Below, in pieces: positions 46,820-57,900 of a stretch of DNA of 64,000 bases; position 1 is the first letter of the stretch, and every line of letters starts with the position of its first letter. The translations under genes and the position numbers were made by a program. Source of the DNA: Aplidium turbinatum. Taxonomy: Eukaryota; Chordata; Ascidiacea; Aplousobranchia; Polyclinidae. The notes under the pieces were generated by a model. The model saw nothing but the letters and a program-made list of their open reading frames with translations. It searched no databases and was not told where the DNA came from. Where the stretch lies: contig OU964932.1 in NCBI GenBank assembly GCA_918807975.1, positions 5,642,001-5,706,000 on the forward strand, given 5' to 3'.

Positions 46820-47215
46820 AACTTTTCTTCCAGATTACGAAGTGAGCGTTTGTTTGCCAAAGGCAAAACACTGCTTTCTGAGACAACGGGATCTGAGTGC
46901 GCACAATCAACTTGTTTTTTTAAAGAAACAAAATGGTGGACTGTGTCCTCCTCACAGCCTTCAGCTCCTCTTTCATGTCCTTAACTGCAGTGAACAGCAG
47001 TCTTTCTTTTGTATCTGCAAGACATTTATAAAGTGTTATACGATAGGATAACTTTGCATGGCTAAAATTAGTTTCAATATTTGTAATTCTTAAGACAACA
47101 TTTTTTGAACTAATTCTTTAATACTACCCAAATAAGATTCAAACGAAAATGCTGCAAAGTTTTCCAAATGGTATCTACGTAGCTGAGCATCGACATCAGG
47201 AAAAGTGAGTTTTCT
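46820..47215 (-). mobile_element. CACTA-like element fragment, deleted copy
   Basis: Diverged copy of 32,518-32,810, for example AAGTGAGCGTTTGTTTGCCA in both, joined at about 47,170 to sequence matching 33,343-33,385. The piece between, which includes most of the transposase fragment at 32,814-33,340, is missing. Confidence 0.7.
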
Positions 47216-47218
47216 TAA

Positions 47219-47390
47219 ATATAGGGGAGATATGGGATCAATGCACCAATTTCTACTTTTTTTGGTCTGTATAGTTTATTTTAGCATGAATTGCATTGAA
47301 AATTTCACAGCATGTACAGTTTACCGATATACATCACATATGCAAAGAATAATCACATTGAAATATTTTTTCAACATTTTTTAAGCTTCC
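47219..47390. mobile_element. MITE fragment (GGGGAGAT family)
   Basis: Matches 20,147-20,325: GGGGAGATATGGGATCAATG here, GGGGAGATGTGGGACCAATG there. Only the left part is present. Confidence 0.7.
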
Positions 47391-47754
47391 AAGTGCAAAT
47401 ATTATGAGGAAAACATCCTATGAAAAGTTGTGAACTACAAAGGTTCATCAGTGATCACTGAACATTTACCACGCGTGACGCGTGGATATTTGTAAAAAAT
47501 ATAATTTTTGTTTCTCGAGTGGCTGAGAAGTTCTGTTGTAGAAGTTTCTGTTTACTTTATTTTAGCAAATCTTCGTGAAATTGAACAGGGAGCCAAACTT
47601 TTGATAATTGTGATCAAGTTTAGTTTCATGAAATTCCTTGCAATGGTTGTATTTGGTTTCACTGATTTCTACAGTTTCAAAAAAATGAATTTTTAGTTTC
47701 GATTATATATACATTTTTTCTTCCAAAATCAACGTCTTTGTCTAGTTATGTAAT
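47391..47754. other. no feature recognised
   Basis: About 360 bp of AT-rich sequence between a MITE fragment and copy 2 of the duplication. A 62-codon plus-strand frame has no recognisable motif. Confidence 0.5.
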
Positions 47755-48871
47755 AGTCAGTGTTGCTCACAGACCAGATAGCAAGACGACATTTTAAAGA
47801 ATGTCTAAGAACTTACTTAGCTGATGGATTTATTGCACAGCCAGAGCGTATCATCATTTCATGTGGGTATGCACAATGCACAGTACACCGACTTATTTGT
47901 GGATGGCCTGCTTTAAAATATTTTACTTAATTTTATCGTTTCTGGTGCATTCACCGAACTATGTTGTTTGCGTGTGAGTGTTGAATACCACATTGTTGCA
48001 ACCATGTGGTCATTTACGTTGTTTTTACAAATTGCAAGTCTATGAACTTTGTTTCTCCTATTATAAATGCTGCAATTGTAACAGTATAACATAAGTTATC
48101 CATGTTGCTTTCGACTCCGCGTTCCAACCATGAAACAGGAGTCCCCCGGGAATTTTGAAAATTCTTAACTGAACGCTGCTCGCCGCTAAACTAAATTTAT
48201 TGCATGTTACATCAACTGTAATTTTTCAATACTGTTTTATAGGACCTAATGCTATCATTGTGTAGCAAAGTCTGAGTAACAGCAAATTTGACGTCATTGC
48301 ATTCGGTTTCCCTAATCCTGCCTCCATTGCATATGAGCAGAATAGTTGCCACTTGTCTTCAAAACGTTCCTGTTTTTTTACAATATAATCTAATTCTATG
48401 CAATCATCGATGTGCCAATGCGTATATGTTCGTTTTTTACATTATAGTTGCACCCGTAGATTGTTTCAAAACTTATTTATATTTTGTTGCACTTGTAACA
48501 TCATAATATGGTAAGACCAATAAAATAATCATCAAAAAGTAAGTTACCGGTACGCCATTATTTTATTAGTCTGACGATAGGTTCTAGTGCAGACACTTTT
48601 TCGATTCCTTAGTCAATAATATTCCTGCCTTCACAATCAACTGATTAAATCGCTTCTTTAAATGCTAAGCTGCACTATTTACCCAATAAATAAGTAATAA
48701 CATATGTATTGTTTGGTTGCTTCACTGGACATTTTGCGCTCCCACGACGAAGCTAAGCAATTTTTCGCTTTCTTAAGAAACTTGGATCGATATAATTCGA
48801 TCGAAATTTGACTGGGTGTGATGCATAGCTGTTTTCCAAGCTGCAGAAGCTCTGTTATGGCCTGGGACTTT

Positions 48872-49020
48872 ATTCCATCCATTAGGTGCCGCTGAATAGA
48901 GAGCAGTCCTTAGAACGCGTTGCTCAAGCGCACACCCCGAGAGTCGAACCAGCGCCGCTAGGTCTTGAAGCTTCTTCGTTCACGAAGTCACGCGCTCACC
49001 AACTGAGCTATCGGGTCGGA
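48872..49020 (-). repeat. truncated SINE copy
   Basis: Partner of 39,330-39,622 lacking its tail half. The A box (CCAACTGAGCTATCGGGTCG on the plus strand) is kept. Confidence 0.8.
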
Positions 49021-49554
49021 CATACTAATTAAACTCGTCAACAAGATCGAGTTGAAATTGGTGCAATGACTTCTGTTGTGAAGTGCCCCGTTTCCACCAA
49101 CGTTTTGCTCGACCAGTTGGTCATTAAGTTTTGTGACAGCAAAATTGTCAAAGGTCTCACAGCCGTTGAAAGTAAGTAGCCTAAAGTTGAAAAATAAATA
49201 AACTCTTACTTTAGCTTGCTGAGTGCAAGCAAAGAGCGAACACACTTCAACCAATATGCTCAACAATATAAATCATCATCGTGTGTCACACGACTGACTG
49301 CACACCACGCAATTTATCTTTGTAGGCAGCATTCAAGTTAACATCCTATTCGTTTTATTTGTTCAATAATGGTAGGTCAGCTAACGCAAATTCTGATGAA
49401 GAAACTAACGCAAAAGTAACCGGTTTTTACGTCTTTGCCAGCGCTGCTGACCATCGTCACTTATCTGCGCTTCAAGCAATTAGTCTTATCGTTTGATAAT
49501 ATTGTAAAATGATTGTACCATAGCCCAAGCCTTTATTTCCACAGAAGCAACTAT

Positions 49555-49805
49555 GATTTGGTCTTGAATCTTCATCCTCAGACTGACAAAGCCTTGATTG
49601 GTTATTCCTAGTAGTTTCGCGCATTTATAAAGGTTCTTGACGCAGGGCCGGTTACCGAGACTGGCAGAGTGAAGTTTTCCGATTGTTGCCGGGAAATTAT
49701 TCCATTCACTAGGTGCCACTGAATGGAGAGCAGTCCTGAAAGTGCATTGCTCAAGCGCACACCCCAAGAGCCGGGCACGTAACCGCTGAGCTAACGGGGC
49801 GGCAG
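49555..49805 (-). repeat. tRNA-derived SINE copy
   Basis: Partner of 45,105-45,366; head and tail both recognisable. Confidence 0.8.
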
Positions 49806-50124
49806 ATTTCGTCTAATATAGCAATAAGCGTATGATCTGGCTGGTTTCAAGTGGAGTTCACGCACGAGCCAGATATGGACTACCGGTATGCGATAAACGG
49901 TGCAAGTTCACTTCTGTACGGTAGTTGATTTCACTTCTGACCGTGTCAGCGACAAACGCCAAGGTCGATATGTGCAAACACTACCTGACGGCAACTTGCA
50001 TCGGGGCTGATGAGCCTGTTACTAGTCTACCATACGACGTTGCCTATCCATGTTAACTTCCAATGATGACCGGAGACTGACAGGGCTGACGTGATCAATT
50101 TGATTGTGGGAATCTTTATTCGCG

Positions 50125-50395
50125 GACTGTTTCCGATTGTTGAAGTGTTGTTGCCGGGGAATTATTCCATTCACTAGGCGCCACTAAATGGAAAGCAGTC
50201 CTGAAAGTGCATTGCTCAAGCGCACACCCCGAGAGTCGAACTTGCACCGCGTGATCTTGAGCCGGGCGCGTAACCACGGAGACATAGTGAAGTTCGATTG
50301 TTGAAGAAGTAATATTCGATCTACTAGGTGCCACTGAACAGAGAGCTGTTCTTAAATGCGTTGCTCAAGCGCGCACCCTCAGAGCCAGCACTAGC
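50125..50395 (-). repeat. two truncated SINE copies
   Basis: The blocks CATTCACTAGGCGCCACT and CACACCCCGAGAGTCGAA, then ACTAGGTGCCACTGAACAG and AAGCGCGCACCCTCAGAG, represent two heads. Partner of 45,750-46,085. Confidence 0.75.
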
Positions 50396-50901
50396 CTACT
50401 TGATGTTGCAGTTTCTTAGTGAACAGAAAGCAAGGGTCAAATGCGAGTGGTCATGATTTATAACGCAAATTCTGTGCAATAAAACGTAGGCGGCGAACAC
50501 GCTGAGTTGAAAGGAATGTTACATTCCAGACAGTAAATCAGTCGTCTTTTTTACATTTGATACAACGTCTGTAGACAATCGATGTAAAAAAAATGACTCA
50601 TTAGCTGTCTGGAAATGAGAATAACTTTGACCAAAAGCAGGTAGTCACGAGAAACTCAAGCTCCCCCCCGTATTTGAACAGTCCAGCATAACAATTTTGG
50701 TGAAAACTGGCGCATTTGACGAGAGTTGTCCCTTGATTTAGTCATCTCCTCGACCTCTTGGCCACTATCGCAGTCTTTTTCAGAGCTGTTTTAACTCACA
50801 AAAGCAGTGATTCGTTCATCTTCTCAGTGAGCTGCGTGAAATCCTCGCGTGCCTGTGAAACATTTGAGACTTTTGTTTTGCAACGCACAAAATTGAAGAA
50901 T

Positions 50902-50907
50902 TTTATT
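50902..50907 (-). terminator. candidate polyadenylation signal of NCAPG2
   Basis: AATAAA on the minus strand, 64 bp downstream of the proposed NCAPG2 stop codon. Its use depends on the terminal exon being right. Confidence 0.35.
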
Positions 50908-50970
50908 GACGGTTTTGTAACACGACTTCCTCGGCAATCTCTGCAACAAAGCAGCTAAAAAGGACGAATT

Positions 50971-51156
50971 TTACTTGCTGAGGTGTGCATAGGTTGGTTG
51001 GTTTTGAATCTTTATCGGACTGACAAAGCCTTGATTGGTCATTCCTGATAGTTTCGCATACTTGTAGGCTAGAGGCTCTTGACAATGACATAGAGCTGAA
51101 AACATGCCGTAAGTTCGTGTTCCAAGCAGTGCAAAAATCTCGAGAATATATTTGAA
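50971..51156 (-). CDS. NCAPG2: candidate terminal exon of NCAPG2, partly SINE-derived
   Basis: This is the best candidate I found for the last exon. A CAG acceptor opens a phase-0 frame that fits exon o and reads FKYILEIFALLGTRTYGMF, with some resemblance to the human residues after KLK (TFMEITLEED). The frame then runs through the 3' part of the local SINE and stops at 50,971. An AATAAA on the minus strand lies 64 bp past the stop. Human NCAPG2 has only about 30 residues left at this point, against 61 codons here, so a different small exon remains possible. Confidence 0.4.
   Translation of the reverse strand, partial: FKYILEIFALLGTRTYGMFSALCHCQEPLAYKYAKLSGMTNQGFVSPIKIQNQPTYAHLSK
50998..51075 (-). 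repeat. SINE tail fragment inside candidate NCAPG2 exon
   Basis: It holds GTTTTGAATCTTTATCGGAC and TGATAGTTTCGCATACTTG, the 3' part of the SINE. In the candidate last NCAPG2 exon it would encode YAKLSGMTNQGFVSP. Confidence 0.75.
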
Positions 51157-51215
51157 CTGGCCTCTCAAACCAACAACATACTATTGATTGAGAAAGTCTC
51201 TTTGGAAGCTTAATG

Positions 51216-51840
51216 CTGACAGTTTCGCATACGTGTAAATGTAGACTAGAGGCTTTAAAACCACTGACGCCAGCCTAGTCACCGAGATTAACAGGGGTGA
51301 AGTTTCTTCTTGTTGAAGCGTTGTCTGCAGTAGCGTAGCCAGGAATTTTGAAAGGGGGGGGGTTTTGACGACCCAGCGGCGGGGGGTCTGGGGGCCCTCC
51401 CCCAGAAAATTTTAAAAAATTACTTTGAATTTGGTGCATTCTGAGAGCATTTTCAACAAAAATGTGGGTATGAATATGTTGCTAATTCCTGGCTGAGATG
51501 TTTGAATGTTTGGTATTGGCAAAACTCGCTCTTTTAATGCAGTTTTGTATAAAATTAGGCAATTGTTTTTTAGACTGAAAGCATCAATCTCAATATCGTG
51601 ACGTCACACGCGTGCCAAAGGGGGGGTTGTAACCCCCAAAACCCCCTCCTTGGCTACGCCACTGGTTGTCTGTGAATTATTCGATCCACTTGGGATAGCT
51701 GGGTAGAGATTGAACTGTCCTAGAGATACGTTGCTTCTGCGCACGCCCCGAGAGTCAAATCATATCAGCGAGGCTTGGGCCTGTGTTTCTTCACTCATAA
51801 AGTTTGGCAATTATTATCCAACTGAGCTTTCAGGGCAGAT
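51216..51840 (-). repeat. tRNA-derived SINE interrupted by a MITE
   Basis: SINE blocks are seen on both sides of a 337-bp MITE: GTTTCGCATACGTGTA and GATTAACAGGGGTGAAG on the left, CACGCCCCGAGAGTC and CAACTGAGCTTTCAGGGC on the right. The right blocks are the B box and A box of the tRNA-like head, on the minus strand. Confidence 0.75.
51328..51664. mobile_element. hAT-like MITE with perfect 8-bp target duplication
   Basis: Termini are CAGTAGCGTAGCCAGG and its near complement TTGGCTACGCCACTG. GTTGTCTG flanks it on both sides (51,320-51,327 and 51,665-51,672). G-rich and C-rich runs lie just inside the ends. It has no coding capacity and is inserted in a SINE inside the last NCAPG2 intron. Confidence 0.92.
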
Positions 51841-51881
51841 ATGTCAAAGTGAAAAGTTGTACTGCAGGGTGTGGAACTCAC

Positions 51882-51928
51882 CTGTAGTTTCTGTAAACAA
51901 GTCCTCGCTGTAGCTGGATTTTTTCCAT
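51882..51928 (-). CDS. NCAPG2: NCAPG2 exon o
   Basis: 47 bp, phase 1 to phase 0. It reads DGKNPATARTCLQKLQ, matching human KHKSSKVREVAATVHRKLK. A GTGAGT donor follows directly, so translation continues in a later exon. Confidence 0.85.
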
Positions 51929-54900
51929 CTAAATGAATAAAATTACCTTGGCGATAACCGGACATGAAATGAAGATGCACATTGCACAACCATGCGTCAG
52001 GTCTGAAGTGATACTACCGCGAACTTGGTAAAATGAATCGAATTTTGAAAAAAAATCATTTTTTTTTCAGAGTTAATAAATCATCACTGGCCCCGACTGA
52101 TATGGAAATCTTTGCATTTTTTATAAAGGAATTACGACCAAGCTAAAAGCTGCGCAACAGACCTGTGATAACCATTAGCAAACTCACCTTTAATAAGAAC
52201 TTTCAGAAGAACTACACAAGCTTTCATCGCTGCGGCTAGTTTCATATCTCCATCAGGTAGTGAAGTGTTCGCAAATAACTCGGGGAGTGTATCACAGCAG
52301 ATGTAATTGCATTCGGCGGAAGTGGAAGCGACCAGAGTTAGAAAACATGCGCAAAACTGAGGGAGGTCGGATATTTTGTCCCGAGTTCGATACTCAGAGA
52401 TGATGCTGAAACAAAGTATAGGGCTTAAATGTAAAATATTTTAAAAACCTTGTACAGGAGTAAAAAGCAGTCTGAAGAGATTTTTGAAATTAGAGTCAAA
52501 AATACGTTTGGAGACACTTAGGGCCATCTCAGATTTAATTTGCTGTTGACCAGTGTAGCAATAGCACTGTGCGGGTGTAAAAAGCCTGCAGATAGTAACA
52601 CTGTCTCGACCTTCGGATCTTATCAGCACTGTACCCGTATACCGGATAGATTGCATTGACATGTCATCATGTTCCGTCTCCGAGACGAAAGTTGGTTGTC
52701 AGTTGCTTCCACACGTCACGTTCTTCCGCTACTCTTTTTGCTTCTCCGATGCTTGACAGGTGAGCCCGCTGTTTTTCATCATCTCTCCAAGTTCGCCTCT
52801 TCCCCTGCACTTCTTTCCTTTCACCATACCTTCACTAACTAATTGATATAACTGTCCTGCCAATCTTCAGTTTTGATATGTAGCCTGCTGTATAATTGAT
52901 AAATATGCACCTGTTTCTCGGCAGTCAAACATAGCAAAATGGCCATCTAGAGATGCAGACTCATTTGTCACGTTTTGATTACAACTACTGCTAGTGTCTG
53001 AAAACTTTTAAAAGTAAGTTAAAAATACGTCCAATCAAACTATAATTGAGTAATTAACAATCTGACTGAAATTAAGGAATCAAATTGCCTTCGTTTTTCG
53101 ACGTCTGATGATGTTAAAACCCATTGTGTCACCTGGGACAGACAGTAAAGGGAAAATTGTGCAAAATATGACAAATCAGGCCTTATCTCTACATACATGG
53201 TCCATGACACAACACGATGGACATCTGCCTATCACTGTCAAATCTTGGTGCACTCGTCTGCCGAAGTTACACCGGTGTGGTTAGCGAAACACAACGCTCG
53301 CTGTTCTACTGTGTGGTGAGTGCTCAGACTTGTGCTGACGCCAGGAAGATTGCTCCTTTCTACATACACTACAATAAGTACCTCACGATATAATTATTTG
53401 CATTGTTTTTCATTAAAAAAAAACAGTAAATGTGAAACAGCGGAAATCCTTGGCCCAATTGCCATTTCAACGTTGCATCAACTTATGGTTAACTTACTTC
53501 ATGTGATGAGCAATGTCAGCAAGGACGGCAGACACGAGTTTCCTCATCATGACATGGTGGATGTCTTTGGTCAGGTCGGAGGAGAGCTGGAACAAACAGG
53601 TCATGCAGCGACGAAGATGTGGGCGCACCTCCGCTCGGAACAACTGCCAAGATGAAAAAGATACGATTTCCAATAAAAAAGATTAAAGGACAAAAGTAGA
53701 ATTGGTCAAATGGTCTGTGTGCAACCGTACATCCTTACAAGCTTCGTGCTCCTCATTTCCCCCATGTTCTTTGTATTGTTTGCGTTCATACATGCTTCAC
53801 ATGCTTTCACTTCACTTAAAACCAATCTTTTCTTAAGGATCACAAAATAAAACAATTCAAAAAGAACGTTTCAACGTGTATTGGTTGGTAGCTCAACTCC
53901 CTTACCCGATGAAACCCGTCCGGGTTGCTCCTGCTGTACGTCATCATAGCAAGGAGAATGTCGTCAAATATCTGCGCCAACGATTCCTTGGACTGCGCGA
54001 AAAAACAACTGTTAGCCAATATGTAGGAGGAGCGCTGAGAGGTCTTGGCATGAATTCGTGGTGCGATACTGATGAACCAAGCCTCATGGGCGAAACACGG
54101 TGTATACGCTGTCAATTCTTGAAGCACTCGCCTGTCGAATCCATTTTAGTAGATAGAAATAGGTCAGGTCAGGATACAATACAAAAGTTATCAACTTAAG
54201 GGATAGCCTGAGTTAAAGTATTTTCTACGGCACTACAAGAACGAGCAGCCAAGCGGATGACGACTGCATCATTTCACCATGGACTGTGAACCCATCTATA
54301 TTAGGGTGGGTCGAAATTGGGACTTTTTCTCCGATTTCATTGCTACAAACTTTTTTTCTTGCGAGTAGTCATAAAACGACATTCCTGAAAGTTTGAGCTT
54401 GATCGGACATCGTCTTCATTTCTAAAAATCGCGATTTGTAAAGGTATCTGAAGCGATTTTTTCGAGGCTTGAAAATGCATTGTTTTTAATAGGAAGTTGT
54501 TTTCACGAGATTTGAAAACGTCATAACTTACTTAATTCTTATTGTAAAAAGATGCTTTATGCGTTAACAAATTCAATATAATTAGGAGAATCCAATTCAT
54601 TATGTACTGACTCCGAAAAATGATGACGTCATTAAACAATAATTTGCAAATAACGATAAAACTGATAATCCTACATGCTTCATCTCTAAGTTATTTGATA
54701 ATGAATTGATGTACTTTCCAAACATAAACTACATGCTGGTATGTCTCGAATTTTATCAGGCAAAAGTGAACAGCACTGCAATGATTTAAGGATATGCTTC
54801 GGTTCGTCTTTGTACAATGGTTCACATTTTATATCGAACCAACATGGGGCATATTGAACGACTATATGCGCAACAATTATTTTCAAGTTTTCTGCAATGT

Positions 54901-57900
54901 CACTTGGCAATTTGTGATCACTGATGTGTAGTTTGTAGCAAAGTGAAGCGAAAGTTAGCCACCGCGAATGATTTAACCGACCAATCTTTGCGTACATTAG
55001 TTTAGATGAAACATAGTCATTCCTAATGGCATTAATCTCGTACAGATACCTTTGATCAGTCGATAGATCTTTTACTATGTGCCCAGGTAGCAAACGATTT
55101 CCTGGCCCCATCTTCACAGGCACAAATAAAGGGTTGACTTCTTCAACTCTACTTAGAAGCTTCTCAATTGGCCTTTTACATGGTCTGTCATAGGGATTGT
55201 AGATCATAGGGATGCGAAACTTCATCCGCTTTTGGCTTATCCGCAACACTAGAAGGGTTACGTTTTTTTCTAATTTACAAAATATTTTACTTTTTATGGG
55301 TTATATAAGAAGAATTAAGTTGGTTTTAAAGTAATTTAAGGTTTTTAGTTGAAAGCAAGCCTGCAGTAAAGCGTAAAAAAATGTCAAATTGGCAATTGAC
55401 CCTTCTAATGTTGAAGGAACAACGGAGTTGCGCGTCCCGTAATGTACCGTCCCTAGGTTTGTCACCACTGGTAGGTCCATCTAATGTAGCGAAGACGTGC
55501 CGAAGGAGTAACTGATTGGCTGCAACTGTGCAACATGCATATAAACCAACTCACACGATGACCAAGGCGTTGTTCCAGTCCAGTTATCACACCTGATTTA
55601 AATCTAGTGTGTACATTCACAGAATCACACCCAACTACTTTGACACAATGCACCATATTATATTTTTTGATACAGTCCATGAATGAGAACATTTGTAATA
55701 TCTTCAGCTGTTCCTGATATTGGACTGACAGCAGTCAAAATTAATACTGATTTCCAGGTTTCTGAACAACACTGTAGTGTTCTTCGCGAACAAAAATGTT
55801 GCCACCTGTTCTTGATGCTATCTTGACAGTTTCATCTTAATAATGTAGATGACGTCATCAATTACGTCATCAAGTACCAGCATGATGTTTATGTTTGGAA
55901 AGTACATCAATTCGTTATCAAATAACTTAGAGATGAAGCATGTAGGATTATCAGTTTTATCGTTATTTGCAAATTACTGTTTAATGACGCAGTACATAAT
56001 GAATTGGATTCTCCTAATTATATTGAATCTGTTGACGCATAAATCATCTTTTTACAATCAGAATTAAGTAAGTTATGACGTCGTTTTCAAATCTCGTACC
56101 TTTACAAATCGCGATTTTTAGAAATGAAGACGATGTCCGATCAAGCTCAAACTTTCAGGAATGTCGTTTTATGACTACTCGCAAGAAAAAAAGTTTGTAG
56201 CAATGAAATCGGAGAACAAGTCCCAATTTTGACCCACCCTAATCTATATACAAATGTAGCACATATATGTCATTAAAATTTGAAAGTATATTTCGCACGA
56301 TAAAAGCTCAAAGTCAAATACTTTGTACCAAACCACACATAGTGTGGTATTACTACAAAAACATTCAAAATTGTTGGAAGAAATAGCTCACTTGATCAGA
56401 TGGAACTTCTTGGCTATTCTCCGCCCAAACGTACAAAATGTTCCATTCCAGAAGTTGATGAAACAAGGCACACACATGACCGGCATAGTTTACAGTCTTC
56501 ACACCTGGACAGAGAAAGAAATCGATACATAATTCAGGACATGACTAATTCCGGACAATAACTTAACCTCTACAAAACGCCATCCGTCTGTACACGTTGA
56601 ATCAATGCAAAAACGAATGATGTTGATGTCTAGAAAGTTGTCACTTTTAACAGAAGAATGATGATGATCATTTCAACTGCAGACATAAAACTTCAATCTT
56701 GCTCACAAATCTCAACCCTTGTCGTTTGAGCCTGTATGACCGGCCATCTATCGAAAGGGTAAAATATCCCAATGTTAACATCTTGTGAAATAAAAGGTTG
56801 GACCATCCAAACGCCACAAGTTTTTACTTCGTTCTAAGCTTACATTGCGACGAGTCTTTATTTCCAGTGTTTGAACACGTCAAACAATGAACGTCACCAT
56901 TTTCGTAACAATCCAGGAATGCATAAACTACGCAGCATAATCCTAGCCAGAAAATCCCGTCAGTTTTACATCACATTTAACGTCTGCAGACGTTGAATCA
57001 ATGTAAATTTGACGGTTTTTGCAGGCTGGGCTACAAAGATCTCACCTGCTGAGGTAAAAGCTTCAAGAAAGCGGAGAGCACGATCCGCCACAGGTAGGCC
57101 AACCTCCAACAATGCAACTATGTTGGGAAACGCGACGTTAAGTGTATTCCTCACCAGCGCCAGCATGCTGAGTATGTTCTGGTTCTGAGGAATCGTTTGT
57201 GTCGTTGAGAGAATGGAAGAGTTGGGGTCCTAAGAGAATTCATTGGGCAATGAAGAGGGATTTTGTAAGATGTTGGTTATCTAATTTCCTACGAAGAGGA
57301 TATTTACAGTTAAAACAAGAAAGCTTAAAATAAAATAGTCAAACTCGTCGTTCAGTACATGTTTCACAGCCTCAATGATAGAAGCAGTTTAGTTTTAGAA
57401 TCTGTAAAGGACGTTTCTCCATTTTGACCTATATTGCTTTTATCGCATTTACAGGTCGTTTCTTTACTTTTAGCGTGTCACATCACAGGTTAAACAGTAT
57501 TGTCGTTTTGCAAGATATAATTACCTCAGCTAGATCGACGATGCTAGTCTGTGAAACAACGAATAATTATGGGAATCTTTGTTCTCGAACTGAGAAAGTT
57601 TATACGAAGCTTAATCCTGGCAATTTCGCATATTTACAGAAACTACTGACACAGAACTAGTCACCTAAATTGACCGATTGCAGTTTCTGTTTGCTGCCCA
57701 TTAAATTAGTCCATAGGTGCCACTGACTGGGAGCGGTGTGTTTTACTCATCAAGGTGTTGTCACACTTACTTCCATAGCCTGTGATGAGAGTTTGAGCTG
57801 GCCTACGACATCTGCTTCCACGCGTTCTAGGAGGACTTGAAGACGCTGTAACCACACAGAACAAGCACTTTCGTTTTCAGCTGAATCTGGAAAAGAATCG

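Larger units (their letters stand above)
47755..50887 (+). repeat. segmental duplication, copy 2 (3.1 kb, keeps empty sites)
   Basis: A direct-orientation partner of 35,666-46,595. It lacks the four large insertions and so shows the target before insertion, for example CCCAAGCC at 49,524-49,531. It also has its own small deletions in a SINE region. Its right border is at the proposed 3' end of NCAPG2. Confidence 0.9.
54302..56241 (-). mobile_element. DNA transposon with long inverted repeats, family not recognised
   Basis: The element begins TAGGGTGGGTC and ends with its complement GACCCACCCTA. It is flanked by perfect 8-bp target duplications, ATCTATAT, at 54,294-54,301 and 56,242-56,249. 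The inverted-repeat arms are long: about 54,302-54,740 and 55,876-56,241, the left one carrying about 70 bp that the right lacks. Between them are minus-strand fragments of a transposase-like protein. An 8-bp duplication with a TAGGG end fits hAT or P superfamilies, but I do not recognise the protein as either. It is 1,940 bp long, sits in the NCAPG2 intron between exons k and l, and is a plain DNA transposon without virus-like parts. Confidence 0.85.

Noticed and set aside
50900-50950. Alternative terminal NCAPG2 exon starting at GTTGCAG
   Set aside because: The acceptor is plausible, but the frame gives a peptide without resemblance to the NCAPG2 end, and the AATAAA would fall inside the coding part.
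53876-54199. 107-codon plus-strand ORF
   Set aside because: It lies opposite NCAPG2 exon l, which has splice sites, phase and homology.
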